The notes under the pieces are model-generated. The model had not been told where the DNA came from. It saw only the letters and a program-made list of their open reading frames with translations, and did no database searches. The translations under genes and the position numbers were made by a program. From positions 310,001-374,000 of the forward strand of contig OZ251250.1 of assembly GCA_965240325.2 (NCBI GenBank): DNA of 64,000 nt, in the 5' to 3' direction. The stretch comes from Rebecca billardiae RCC1528 (lineage: Eukaryota > Haptophyta). Each line of letters starts with the position of its first letter. Positions within the stretch are counted from its first letter, which is position 1. This document shows positions 54,500 to 64,000 of the stretch, piece by piece.

Positions 54500-55460
54500 G
54501 CTCACCGCCCCGCACTCGCGAGCGCGCTCTGGTTGGTCAGCTGCGCGCGCATAGCATTGTGCCGCGCTCTTCTCTCAGCTGGTACACCGCCAGACGCGGC
54601 CGCTCCGCCGCCGCTGCCGCGTGCCTCCGCCTCGTGCCGCGTGCTGGGGCGCCGCTGAAAGTCAGGCGTGATCGGTTGCACGGGCGTGAGCACGACAACG
54701 CCGCGGACGATCGTGTCGCTCTCGATCTCGCCGGTGCCCAGCTCGCGCGAGCGCCGGTCAAGATCCATGCGCGCGTATCGCTTGAAATCAGACTCGCCCC
54801 CCCATCGTCCACCACTGCCCGTCCGCCTCCTTCTGCCGCTTGCTGCTTGTCTCGGGCTCGTGAGTCGCCCTCGTCGCGACTTGCAGTGTCGAGCGCGTAA
54901 GGATCACAAAGTACTCGTCCAGACAGAGAGGCCTGAGCATATCGACGACGAGATGGAAAAGCATCCGCTCCATCGTGTTGTGCGTCCTCGACATGTTCAC
55001 CTTGATCTGATTGCAGAGGTCCGGAGACGGCGCAACGTGCAGAGAGGCTTGCACCGACCGTGGTGCACTGACGAGGTCGTGTCAGACACCGTGTGCACGA
55101 TCTCCAGGTCACGCGCGACCGCAAAGAGGTGCTCGGCATCGCGGTCGCCAAGATTACCTCCCAGCTGTTCGTCCGAGACGTCGGTGTCGAACACGATGGG
55201 CACGTCCAACGCGACCCGCGCCCGCACCACCATAGTGGGCAAAAGGCCAATAAAAGTACCCGGACTCCCAGTAGAAATGGTGAAAATCGGGCTCTGGCGC
55301 CGTGTAAAAACAAGCGATCGCGGCAAACGGTGCGGATTCGCGCTCAGCTCGCCAACCCGAGTCCAGCAAGCCTTCGACCGCCTCCGTGCGACCTCGCGAA
55401 GGTCGTTTTCATTTTCGGTACGCCCGGTTTCTATGACCGGACTGGCAGGGGTCAACCGAA
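54500..55460 (-). pseudogene. Unrecognised broken coding locus
   Basis: Three minus-strand frames look protein-like in turn: VALDVPIVFDTDVSDEQLGG and DAEHLFAVARDLEIVHTVSD (about 55240-55080); then MLFHLVVDMLRPLCLDEYFV and ILTRSTLQVATRATHEPETS (about 55010-54810); then GEIESDTIVRGVVVLTPVQP (about 54740-54650). Each shift happens without a visible intron. The family is not recognised. It is likely a decayed gene, possibly of mobile or viral origin given the setting. Confidence 0.35.
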
Positions 55461-55530
55461 GCCGGAGCCGCGCAACTTTCGTTTATTCCGATATGAAAGT
55501 AATCTGACGACGCGAGGGTACGGGCGAGCT

Positions 55531-55570
55531 CCTAGCCTGGCAGGCTAGGTGTGCGGGCGCACACCTAGCC
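55531..55570. repeat. Two adjoining hairpins sharing one arm
   Basis: CCTAGCC-TGGCA-GGCTAGG (55531-55549) overlaps GGCTAGGTGTGC-GGGC-GCACACCTAGCC (55543-55570). The middle arm can pair left or right, so the RNA or DNA could switch between two structures. Confidence 0.7.
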
Positions 55571-56558
55571 CGCCCAGTGCCGGCGACACCTGGCCTGGGA
55601 CGATTTCGCTCGAGTGCACTCCGCGACTGCAGTCATGTTGAAGCCCGCCCCCCGCCCCCGATGTCCTTCGTCATAATCTGTATATAGAGTGTAGGGCGTA
55701 TAGGTGATGCACCGCGTGCTGGCGACTGATAAGGGCGCTCGGCTGCTGATGATCGATGGGCTGCAGGGGGGGTGCAACCTGCTCAAGCTCTAGGCTGGCA
55801 GGCTGCAGCCGCAGGGTGTGTGTGTGTGTGTGCAGGCACCCTGACTTCAGCAGGCCCATGGTTGATGGGTGCTTTAGCGCAGGCGCGCGCCGCGGGCCCT
55901 GAGCCCCGGGGCTCGGAGTCCGCGAGCGACTACAGCGTGTAGCAAGTGGTACCAGAACTCTGGAGAGCGCGCCTGCGGCGCAGTGGCTGACCTTCATATC
56001 GTCATAGTAGTCTTCATCACGTATCCACCACCTCACGAATTGCGCCTGTCTTAGCGCCTCGCTTTCAGCGGAGCGGCTCTCCGTACTCGCGGCGCTTACC
56101 GACACCGTGCGGTAGTAGGCTTGCAGCCAGCAGCGTTGATGTGATTGACGACGAGAGCTGCTACTTGGCGCGGTGCAGAAATATTGGCGGCATGCGACAT
56201 GAGCACACGTGCGCAGAAGCAATTGCCGGCGTGAGCGTGGTCGGCGCCGGCGGCTGCCCTGCCCCCTGGGTCACGGCTCATTCAGACGCTGCATCGGCCG
56301 ACCTTGCGCCAGCATCAACCTGCACCGCTCCCGGCGCGCGCTCCGGGGTGCACGCGACGCCGCACGTGACACCTGGCGCAGCGGCTGACTCGACGCATGG
56401 GTCAAGTCAGCCGCTGCACGTGTGGGTCGAATCAACTGCACGTCTTGGAGGTGAATGAAGTGCGGCGATAGTGCTCGCCGCCATCGTTGACGCAAGGGCT
56501 TGGTTCAGTTTCAAAGTTGGTTGACGAGACCCAGTGGGATCATGGGATGCAAGTACAA
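55571..56558. other. No supported gene
   Basis: Mixed composition with a short TG run at 55818-55832. Frames are short and lack domains. Confidence 0.4.
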
Positions 56559-56606
56559 TACAGTTTACTAAGAATAAGAGACGCACACAGCTCAGGCAGG
56601 CGAGAT
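56559..56606. repeat. Dispersed repeat, copy 2
   Basis: Second copy of the 52546-52606 repeat in the same orientation; here it lies just upstream of the 841-residue gene. Confidence 0.75.
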
Positions 56607-56726
56607 AACAGAACGAGCTTCGCCGGCATCGTTTCCACTTTCCATGCGCAGCGCGCCGCGCGCTGCCTGAGTCTTGCGGCCGCCAACCCTCGGCCGCGGT
56701 GCGCGAACGACGCCCGCCGCGGCGCC

Positions 56727-59381
56727 ATGGACCCATTCGACGTGCGCACGGCCTCCTCGCGCGCGCACAGCGCCCTCGGCCTCTCCCCGAGCTGGAGCCC
56801 GATCCAGCGGCTGCCCTCGCGCTCGTGGTACCGCGGGATGGAGGCAGGGGGCACGCGCCCGCCCCCGCACGCGCCCATCGCGATGAGCGCGCTCGTCGCG
56901 CCGCCGGGCGCGCTCTCGCCGCTCTACGGCCGCATCGTTGACGCGCGCGGCGTGCCCGGCCGCGTGCCCGCCAAGCCCGACGCCTCGGCCAGCGTGACGA
57001 CCATCGCTGGCAAGGCGCTCGCGCCGCAGCCGCCGCCCGGCCTCGACGGGCTGCACGCGGGCGCGGACGGGGGCGACGAGGGGGACGAGGAGACGTGGCT
57101 CGGAGAGGGCGACGACGCCCTTGCCGCCTCGCCGGCCCACCAGCGCGAGACCGCCCGGCTCGACCGCAGCATCGAGACGCGCAACGAGCGCACGCGCATC
57201 GTGACGTCGGCGCGGCAGCGGGACCGCGCGGCGAGCGGCCTCGTGCCGGTGATGCGCGACGGGCTGCGCGAGGTGGGCCGGCCGCTCGGCCCGCTCTCGG
57301 TGCACGGGAGTGGCCCGCCACAGCCCCCCGTCCGCACGCGGAGCCAGCAGCTCGCCGTGCCCCCGCGCTGGACGCTCGGCACGCCAGGCGGCGCGGCGGC
57401 CGAGCAGGCGCGCGCCGCGTCCGCTGCGGCCGCGCTCACGCGCCAGCCCGAGGCTGGGCCGAGCAGCGCGCCCGGCGCGCTGCGCGCGAGCGTAAGCTCG
57501 TTCCGCAAGGACGGCCCCACCGGCGTGCTCCTGCCGCCGCCCCGCGCCCCGGTCGACCCCGCCAGCCCCGGCGCGAGCGCGTCGCTCACGCTGCCGCCCG
57601 CCATTGTGCACGTGCACTCGGCGATCACGCAGCTCGTGCTCGCCATCGAGCGCAGCGACGCGATCACCAAGATGAGCGTCACGGGCGGGCGCGCCGCCGG
57701 CTCGGGCGCGCCGGCGACGTCCGCACCGCGCGCGGACGGCGTGCTGCTCGGGCTGCGCGGCGCGCTCGACCAGGGCCAGCTGCCGGCCGCGCGCACGGAG
57801 GTGCGCGCGATGAGCGAGGCGCTGCGCGAGGCGCTCAGCCGGCTCGACGCGGCCGCGGAGCAGCTCGTGACGTGGGGGCGCGTGGCGGGCGGCTGGCGCG
57901 ACCTGTGGCCGGCGCGGCCGGTCGCGCGCGCGCGCCAGGCGCCGAACGCCCTGCGAGCGCGCCCGCTGCAGGACCTCCAGGTCGACGCGCGCGCGCGGCC
58001 CGTGTGGACGCGCACAGACGGCGCGCAGCAGACCGCGGACGAGGCGGCCGTGAGCGCGCTCACGTTCGCCGTCGGCTGCGCGAAGCGCATGCACGCGCAC
58101 CTCGCGCGCGTCGAGGCGGCGCTGGCCGCGGCCGGAGGGGCGGACCTGCACACGGCGCAGGCGCGCGCCGTGCGCGTCGTCACCGAGTACAAGTGCGCAG
58201 CACCGCCGCGGCCCAACTGCCTCGGCGCGTGCGCACGCGCGGCGCGCCACAGCGCGAGCGTTCAGCGGCTGAGGCGCGTTGCCCCCATGCACCGCGACAC
58301 CGCTCGGACGCCGCACCGCAGGAACATCCGCGCGCACGCCGACGAGCTGAAAAGCACGCTCGACGACATGTCCGAGGCGGCCCGGCGCTGGGAGGCCATG
58401 GTTGGCGACCCGCGGCACGCTGCGCCGTCGAGCCTCGAGTCGCGCTCGTTCCACGGAGAGAGCCGCAGCACGGCCTCGCAGCTGGGCGCATCGCACGGGG
58501 AGCCCTCCATGCACCACGTGGAGTCGGCGATCCCATCCATCCCATTCGCCGCGAGCTTGGCCGCACACGAGCCCGGCAGCGACGCGGCGAGCGCGGTTGA
58601 GCGCGGGAGCGACGACGGCGCGAATGCAGCTGTCGAGCGCGAGCGCGTCCCGCTCGACCAGATGCTCGGCGAGTACGAAGCGCCGGCTCCTGCGAGTGCG
58701 CAGGCAGGGGACGACGCAACCGCGACGGACTCGCCGGCGGCGGCGCTGTACGAGTTGGACGCCGCTACTTTGGATGCCCTGCTGCCGCACACGGCGTCAA
58801 CGCACGACGGCGGCTCACGAGCGGGCAGCCGGCCAGGCGGGCACCGGGCGCGCATGTCGCTAGATGGCATGATTGGCGACCTGGCACTCCAGCCTGACCC
58901 GCAAGACGCGGACGCGGGCGGTGACGCCACGCCGCCGGAGAACACGCCGGCCGAAGCGCCACTAGCTGTCGAGCAGCTGGAGCGCGTGGAGCTGCTCGCG
59001 CAAGACGTCCTGCGCGAACAGAGTGACGACGTGCACGTTGAGCAGAGCCCCCGCGCGCCGGAGGAGACGGGCGCTGCCGGCGCTCTCGACGACGCGCCCC
59101 AGCCCGCCCCCGCCCCGACAGCAGCGCCCGCCATCACGAATCGTCCTGGCAGCTCGCAGTCAGGCGGTGGACAACGCGACGAGCAGCGACCCGCCGAGCG
59201 CGCGGCGAGCAGCGCGCCTCGAGGACCGCAGCCGCGCCACGAACAGCCGGTTGTGTACCAAGCGGATGCACGCGAGGCCGTGGCACCGCCGCAGGTGCTC
59301 AAGCCGTCAACCGTGGGCAAGCGGCACTCGCAGGGCTTCCAGGTCAGCGCGAGTCGGCTTCGCACGCCTCTGCCGCAATAG
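56727..59381 (+). CDS. Unrecognised 841-residue protein
   Basis: Two exons, 56727-58192 and 58322-59381. The 129-nt intron has GT/AG ends and its removal joins VVTEYK to NIRAHADELKSTL cleanly; because its length is a multiple of three, the frame is also open if it is kept. The ATG at 56727 has a good context (GCCATGG). Residues of about 300-570 are predicted helical (LPPAIVHVHSAITQLVLAIE, RTEVRAMSEALREALSRLDA, AVSALTFAVGCAKRMHAHLA) and may form a helical bundle. The C-terminal half is acidic and disordered and repeats a short motif, VPLDQMLGEYE and MSLDGMIGDLAL. No enzyme motif is seen. GC and codon choice match the core genes on the left, so this is probably a real gene of unknown function inside the repeat-rich part. 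Confidence 0.65.
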   Translation: MDPFDVRTASSRAHSALGLSPSWSPIQRLPSRSWYRGMEAGGTRPPPHAPIAMSALVAPPGALSPLYGRIVDARGVPGRVPAKPDASASVTTIAGKALAPQPPPGLDGLHAGADGGDEGDEETWLGEGDDALAASPAHQRETARLDRSIETRNERTRIVTSARQRDRAASGLVPVMRDGLREVGRPLGPLSVHGSGPPQPPVRTRSQQLAVPPRWTLGTPGGAAAEQARAASAAAALTRQPEAGPSSAPGALRASVSSFRKDGPTGVLLPPPRAPVDPASPGASASLTLPPAIVHVHSAITQLVLAIERSDAITKMSVTGGRAAGSGAPATSAPRADGVLLGLRGALDQGQLPAARTEVRAMSEALREALSRLDAAAEQLVTWGRVAGGWRDLWPARPVARARQAPNALRARPLQDLQVDARARPVWTRTDGAQQTADEAAVSALTFAVGCAKRMHAHLARVEAALAAAGGADLHTAQARAVRVVTEYKCAAPPRPNCLGACARAARHSASVQRLRRVAPMHRDTARTPHRRNIRAHADELKSTLDDMSEAARRWEAMVGDPRHAAPSSLESRSFHGESRSTASQLGASHGEPSMHHVESAIPSIPFAASLAAHEPGSDAASAVERGSDDGANAAVERERVPLDQMLGEYEAPAPASAQAGDDATATDSPAAALYELDAATLDALLPHTASTHDGGSRAGSRPGGHRARMSLDGMIGDLALQPDPQDADAGGDATPPENTPAEAPLAVEQLERVELLAQDVLREQSDDVHVEQSPRAPEETGAAGALDDAPQPAPAPTAAPAITNRPGSSQSGGGQRDEQRPAERAASSAPRGPQPRHEQPVVYQADAREAVAPPQVLKPSTVGKRHSQGFQVSASRLRTPLPQ

Positions 59382-59702
59382 CAGCTGCAAGATCATGTGT
59401 AGGCACGCCGACCAGCTCAAGCGCATGGGTCATTCATTCATTCATCATATGCAGCGTCAACCAGGAACGCCGCCGTTTCCATCGTCCAAGTAGCATCTGG
59501 CAACACATGCACCTGGCTCAACACGCCCCGCGCTTAGCCAGCGACCTCCACCTGCACGTCGCAGAACCAAGGGGTCTTACAGCCAACCGCGAGAACAAAC
59601 CGTACCCGGCAGACGACCGGCCCCACACCCAGGGGTGTGTGGCTCAGAGTTGCAGCGGCAAATTGGCACCGCGCGCGGATGAGACCCAGTACGTTATGGT
59701 AA
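59382..59702. other. Intergenic
   Basis: Probable 3' flank of the 841-residue gene; includes a CATTCATTCATTCATCAT run near 59430. No gene seen. Confidence 0.4.
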
Positions 59703-59774
59703 GATGACGAAACGTTTTACCGCTGCGCCACCAGAGTCGACTCTGGTGGCGCAGCGGTAAAACGCTTCGTCATC
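59703..59774. repeat. 72-bp near-perfect palindrome with tRNA-like box
   Basis: The two 36-bp halves are reverse complements with one mismatch, centred on AGAGTCGACTCT. The arms contain GGTGGCGCAGCGGTAAAACG, which resembles the A-box and D-loop part of a tRNA gene. No full tRNA is present. Confidence 0.85.
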
Positions 59775-60213
59775 TGCCCTGCCTTGCATCCGTAGAAATA
59801 CACAGACAGTATCGTGCGTGCTACAAGCGACATACACGTGGGCTTTGCCGCGTCGAAGAATGATGGCGTGCCGTTGGCCGTTCCGCAGTGCTCAGTCTGG
59901 CGGCACAGTCCGCTCAAAGCAAGAGCCGATCGACCCCGGGCGTGCTGTGGCAGCGTGGCCGGCGCGCCGTGCTGATACGGCGCTTTCATCGAGCAATTGC
60001 GCGTTCGAGACATCGCCGCACCAGCATCCTCTGTGCATATCCGAGAGGGAATGCTGGGGCCGCAAACAGTCCCACGGCACGCGTTAGGGGGTATGCCGCC
60101 AGCCTCTTGGCTGTCACTCACTGGTAAGTTGGCCGATTTAATGGCAACTCCATGCTGATTTGTGCCTATTTATTTCCGTGATTTACCACGGGCCATGGGA
60201 AGATATTTCACCG
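59775..60213. other. No supported gene
   Basis: Balanced sequence between two hairpins; short overlapping frames only. Confidence 0.4.
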
Positions 60214-60260
60214 CTGCCATTTCATCAATCCGCACCATCTGCCGATTGATGAAATGGCAG
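60214..60260. repeat. 17-bp perfect stem, 13-nt loop
   Basis: CTGCCATTTCATCAATC (60214-60230) and its exact reverse complement (60244-60260) flank a 13-nt loop. The loop length is the same as in the hairpin at 52380-52444. Confidence 0.85.
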
Positions 60261-60940
60261 TTGCAAGCGCGGGCGGCAGCCGGCAGACGATGCTGACTCA
60301 GGCGCACTAGGTGGATGCGGGAGCACGTGTCACACGGAGGCCCATGCTCTGAGTTCAGCGAGTAAGTGCCAACTTGGAGCGGCCTGCCAACGAGCGCCCA
60401 GACGACCACGTGCGGTTGTTGTGGCTATACCGAGGCTGGCCGGCCACATTGGCAACCAGGTCAGCGGCCAGATGCTGGTGCTGAGCATTTGCAGCACCTA
60501 GCTGCCAGAATCCCAGCCGGCGGAGAGTGAATGCCATTCGATCTGAGTGTTTTCCCAAAAGACCAGCTTCTACTGGCCGAACAAAGCCCGGCCCGCGAAT
60601 GAATTCCTCGGTGCCTCGGCCCCGGGGGCTATTAGACAATGCGTCGAGACGGGACTGCATGCGACACTCGCGTCGCCGCGTGGGCAGCCGGCGGGGGGTG
60701 TGCGCGCCATGATACTGCATGGAGGTGCAGCGAGGTTGATCGCATGCAGGGCGAGGTTGAAGCACACCGCAAACGCGAGCTGCGTAGTTGCGTCAGCCAG
60801 CCATGCTCAGCCCTGAGGAGCAGTGTTCCGGCATGTCTTCCTTCAGCTCGGAGCGACGCGGATGCAACCACGGCCCAGCGGCGAGCCAATCCATCAGGGT
60901 TGGGTTAGGTAGGCTGCCTCGCCTGTAGAGCATCCACCTT
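60261..60940. other. No supported gene
   Basis: Short frames on both strands with no domains and no clear coding bias. Confidence 0.4.
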
Positions 60941-60949
60941 CAATGACTT

Positions 60950-62110
60950 CACGTGGCGACCTATTGGGGCCGACAATGTGGTCTCGACCGTGTATCTTCA
61001 ACCTGCCAGCCGAGAACTGGCGCCTCGCCATACTTAGCACAGCCGCACCGTCACGAGCGACTTGCTCGCGCGCTGCCTGCGCTAAGCTCGCCGCCCAGCA
61101 AGAAGTCGTCGTCCACGTAGCAGTCACTGTCCAAGCGTGAGCTAGCACGAGCGCGGGGGCGGTGCCGAGCTGCTTGTGCCCTATGCTTAGGAAGTCCCTC
61201 CGCGCAATCGCGAATCGCGAGCATCTCCAGGTGCGCGGCAGTGGGTGCGCCGAGCGCGTCGGCCACCTCCGTTGGGACGTGCACCATCTCGATGGGCGGC
61301 AGCTTGAGCGAGCAGTGCTGGCTCAGTGAGAGCGCGCATGATAGTCTCCAGCTGTGCACGCGCACTCAGATGACTCAGGTGCTCCTCGCCCGTTGCCGAT
61401 CGCATCGCAGGTGCGTCGCCCGAGTCCTCTGCTTCGCGCGGGAGCTGCCCCTCGCGACGCAGCAGTGCACCGACACGAAGCGAGCGCGTCACTTGGCGTC
61501 GAGCGCTTTCTTCTCCTCGCCCACGAACGCGATGATGCCATCTCTGTTGGCGCCCACGCTCGTCAGGCGAGCTCATCAACATGAAGTCGGCGGCTGGGTC
61601 GGCGACCACGGTGGGGACGTCCTGGGCAGCGCATGCTGAGGGTCGACTGAGCACATACCGCGCATCTCGCTCACACTCCCTATCTGGGAGCCGCCCTGCG
61701 CTCGGTGCCTGGCTTGCTGGCACCCGTCAGACCGTAGGTGTCGTCGAGCGTGGCGTGACTGACGCCTTGCCGAGCGGATTGCGCAGCGCGCGGTCGAGCT
61801 CAAAGCCGCACCATGTGCGTGCGAAGGTGACGCCCTTCCGGTCGAGCACCAACACGCCCACGTATACGCACTCGGAGCGCCTTGAAGGTCGGGTCTTCAG
61901 CGATGTCGGCATCCCGCTGCAACTCCAAGACCAGCGCCGCACGCTGGTTGATTGCGGTGCGCGTGGTGCAGGCGGCGACGCGCACGGGGCCGGCGTGGCC
62001 GGCCGACAGCAGCCCACACGGCCGCGACGCGCGCCAGCGACGATCGCAGCGCGAGCGAGTGCTGCGCGCGCGTCGGAAAGGTCGAGGGGCCAAAGGCACT
62101 CACACGCAGA
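60950..62110 (-). pseudogene. Broken gene with WCxFE motif
   Basis: Minus-strand frames in order: NQRAALVLELQRDADIAEDP, then after a shift YVGVLVLDRKGVTFARTWCG leading into FELDRALRNPLGKA, then ATLDDTYGLTGASKPGTERR; further on VGANRDGIIAFVGEEKKALD, GEEHLSHLSARAQLETIMRA and LKLPPIEMVHVPTEVADALG. A hydrophobic strand followed by RTWCGFEL resembles the WCxFE signature seen in TIR-like and related algal proteins. At least three frame changes and a stop are needed, so the locus seems decayed. The overall family is inferred from one motif only. Confidence 0.35.
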
Positions 62111-62220
62111 CCCAGGACGATAGGCAGGGCCTTCTCGTCCTGCTGGGTCTGATGCGCGTACTGAGTGAGTGCCTTTTGCCCCTCGACCTCTCCGACGTCT
62201 GCGGCGCCGCACTGACTCGC
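62051..62220. repeat. Long foldback, about 70-bp arms
   Basis: Arms of about 62051-62120 and 62135-62220 are near reverse complements. The core GTCGGAAAGGTCGAGGGGCC pairs with CCCCTCGACCTCTCCGAC, and the inner CAGACCCAGGACGA pairs with TCGTCCTGCTGGGTCTG with a 3-nt bulge. Confidence 0.75.
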
Positions 62221-62500
62221 CCCGGCTGATAGTGCGAGTGGCGTAGATCGTGTATCTCCCCTACTATAATGTTCCTGAGATCGCGTCGTCGAGATTGAGG
62301 TCGTCATGTCGTATAGATATCTCTATAGCTAGTATGCTGTATACGGTATGTGATGCTGCTGACAATTTTTCGCGTCGTCGTAAAACTTGTCAGCGTGACC
62401 CCAGGTCCGGCATTTCAGTACATGCAGCAGGCGATCAAGTCGATGATGAATAATATATATATATAATATATATATATATATAAACTGTGCCCTGGCGGGC
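62221..62500. repeat. AT-rich spacer with TA microsatellite
   Basis: A run of TATATA occupies about 62447-62482; the sequence before it is AT-richer than average. No gene. Confidence 0.6.
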
Positions 62501-63960
62501 GGGGGGGTCGGCGGGCCGTGCCAGTGCTGTCGCAATGTATCCTCTGCGGGTTCGCGTCTTTCCACATTCGCTCGTGGCCGTGGGTGACGGACAGTCGAGG
62601 GCGCGGAGGACCAGTGACACCTGAAGGCTGAAGTTCTCCCACGTTGACGTGTACACGTCTGTACTTTGTGGGCATCAGCGAGGCCCACACCCACGAGGGA
62701 ATGTGCAGCACGCGGGGCGGGGCGGGTAGCCCGTTGCTCCGCGCGAGCGCGGGTACGCGCTGTATGTGCCGCATCTCGACCGCGATGGCGTAATCGAGCG
62801 CCTCGCCGCCGACGAAGCCGCCAGAGTAGATCGTTGCATTTCCTCCTGCCGCCAGCCGAGAGCGGTCGTCGCGAGGATGCTTGCCGATGTCCGCTCCGGG
62901 CATGATGGGCTCGGCGCAGGTCGCGTTGACGTCGTACACGGCCACCACGCTGAGCACGAGCGCGTTGACGTTCACGCGGTCGTCGCTCTTCGCCTCTTCG
63001 ACAGGTCTGGCGCCCGCGCGTTCGGCGGCACGAGGAGCTGTTGGTTGTGCGCGCGCGCGCGCACAGCGACAGCGTGTGCCACTCGCGATCGAGAGTGGGC
63101 ACGAGCTGGTCACGCGGGCACACGAATCGCAGCGCATCCGTCACCGGCGTGACGACGTCCGCCTCGTCCCGCAGCGCCTGCGCCATGGACGAGGATGGCG
63201 CGTCGATGTTGCATGCTCGACGATTCATCTCTCTGCGGATGGCATCACGGGCTTGTCTGTGTCGCGCTGCGGCGAGGGTCGCCAACTCGCGAAGACGCGG
63301 TTGCTGCCACGGCGACAGACCCGGGCGGTGCGTCCGCTGCGCGTCGTACGCCGTTGGCGCTGCGCTTCCGTCGCATTGGTCACCGTCGACGCCATGCACG
63401 CCGGACGTGGGCTTCGGCAGACTCGGGCTGAGGGACCGCGAGCGACAGTCCGGTGCGCGGATTCCGGCGATCGAGTTCAGAAGGCGCGCCAAATCTTGCG
63501 TCGCGTGCGATGGCGCTTCCCGCCCGCGAGACACCTCGTGATGAGGGCCTTTCCGCACCGAGCCCGACGCGCGGCGGTGGATCGCGCGAGGTGGTTGTCG
63601 TGCGCAGCGCTTGCTACTATGGCCCGTGCGAGCGCTCGACGTGCAAGTCGGGCGAGGACCGCCCCAGGTCGCACGATCATGTCGACGCTGCGCCAAGCGT
63701 ACTCCTCCAATAACGAGTCGACTTTGGCCCTCGTTCGACCTGCACGCGAGACGACGAGGGCAGCAATCGCGAATCGGGCGAAAACACGTCTCGGGAGTCC
63801 TCGCACGATGTCCGCGCTGGCGTTGGATTTGGCGCGCGCCGCCCACGCGCTCCGCGCCATCGGGCAGATGTATTCGGCCGAGCGTCCCCAGTGGGAGCTG
63901 CGAGGGCGCCCGGTAGCTTGCAAACCAAGCCCCCCAAAACCCCTCGCGCGGCGAAAGGCA
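62500..63960 (-). pseudogene. Unrecognised, probably broken coding locus at the window end
   Basis: Minus-strand frames with coding-like composition: GRSAEYICPMARSAWAARAK leading to DSLLEEYAWRSVDMIVRPGA (about 63890-63620); MAQALRDEADVVTPVTDALR and FVCPRDQLVPTLDREWHTLS (about 63185-63060); and VLSVVAVYDVNATCAEPIMP followed by NATIYSGGFVGGEALDYAIA and VEMRHIQRVPALARSNGLPA (about 62970-62700). They lie in different frames, so introns or frameshifts are needed. No family is recognised. Competing plus-strand frames run to the window end and cannot be excluded for the last 400 bp. Confidence 0.35.
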
Positions 63961-64000
63961 CCGTCCCTTAGGAGTCGATGCCTTCCGGGAGCTCTTTGAA

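Noticed and set aside
59730-59765. tRNA gene
   Set aside because: Only an A-box-like part is present; there is no anticodon arm, no B-box and no acceptor stem.

Overview
The window looks like nuclear DNA of a GC-rich unicellular alga. A haptophyte is favoured; a pelagophyte or pavlovophyte is possible. Reasons: genes have short GT-AG introns opening with gtgcgc-type donors, proteins carry long Ala/Gly/Arg runs, and there is a very large Ser-Pro-Pro-Pro wall-type protein with FG-GAP repeats. One protein has a signal peptide followed by a transit-peptide-like stretch, as expected for a complex plastid. No bacterial operon, rRNA, tRNA gene or CRISPR array was seen.

Left part, 1-24 kb, is a compact gene block of about 70-80% GC. 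In order it holds: the 3' end of a gene with a response-regulator receiver domain (+); a 755-bp element with terminal inverted repeats; a TruD/Pus7 pseudouridine synthase (-); a cyclic-nucleotide phosphodiesterase with a C2-like N-terminus (+, seven exons); a RING plus PHD finger protein (+); an AT-rich spacer; a MAP65/PRC1/Ase1 microtubule bundler (-, three exons); a secretory or plastid protein with apparently three NTF2-like repeats (+); and a GH20 beta-hexosaminidase (+). Two gene pairs are divergent with short shared upstream regions (5896-6247 and 17443-17656).

Middle, 24.2-40.7 kb, is one uninterrupted minus-strand frame of 5,488 codons. Its product has a signal peptide, six FG-GAP repeats, about 2,700 residues of Ser-Pro-Pro-Pro, three IPT/TIG domains, PKD/REJ-type domains, a GPS site, several membrane segments, an IQ motif and two EF-hands. 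It is a polycystin-1-like surface receptor carrying a giant polyproline rod, and is the most striking object here.

Right part, 40.7-64 kb, is accessory. GC is lower, reading frames are short and broken, and inverted repeats, palindromes and hairpins are very common. It holds two clear genes, a two-CCCH zinc-finger protein of the tristetraprolin type (-) and an unrecognised 841-aa protein (+). It also holds several decayed coding loci (a BAH-domain gene, a zinc-ribbon-like gene, a WCxFE-motif gene), a 432-bp Mutator-like foldback element, and a three-copy 0.35-kb repeat.

Recurring functions are signalling and surface sensing (receiver domain, phosphodiesterase, EF-hand/IQ receptor), RNA modification or decay (Pus7, CCCH), chromatin reading (RING-PHD, BAH) and cytokinesis (MAP65). 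There is no sign that the genes form one pathway. All splice sites were read by eye from GT/AG positions and phase agreement.
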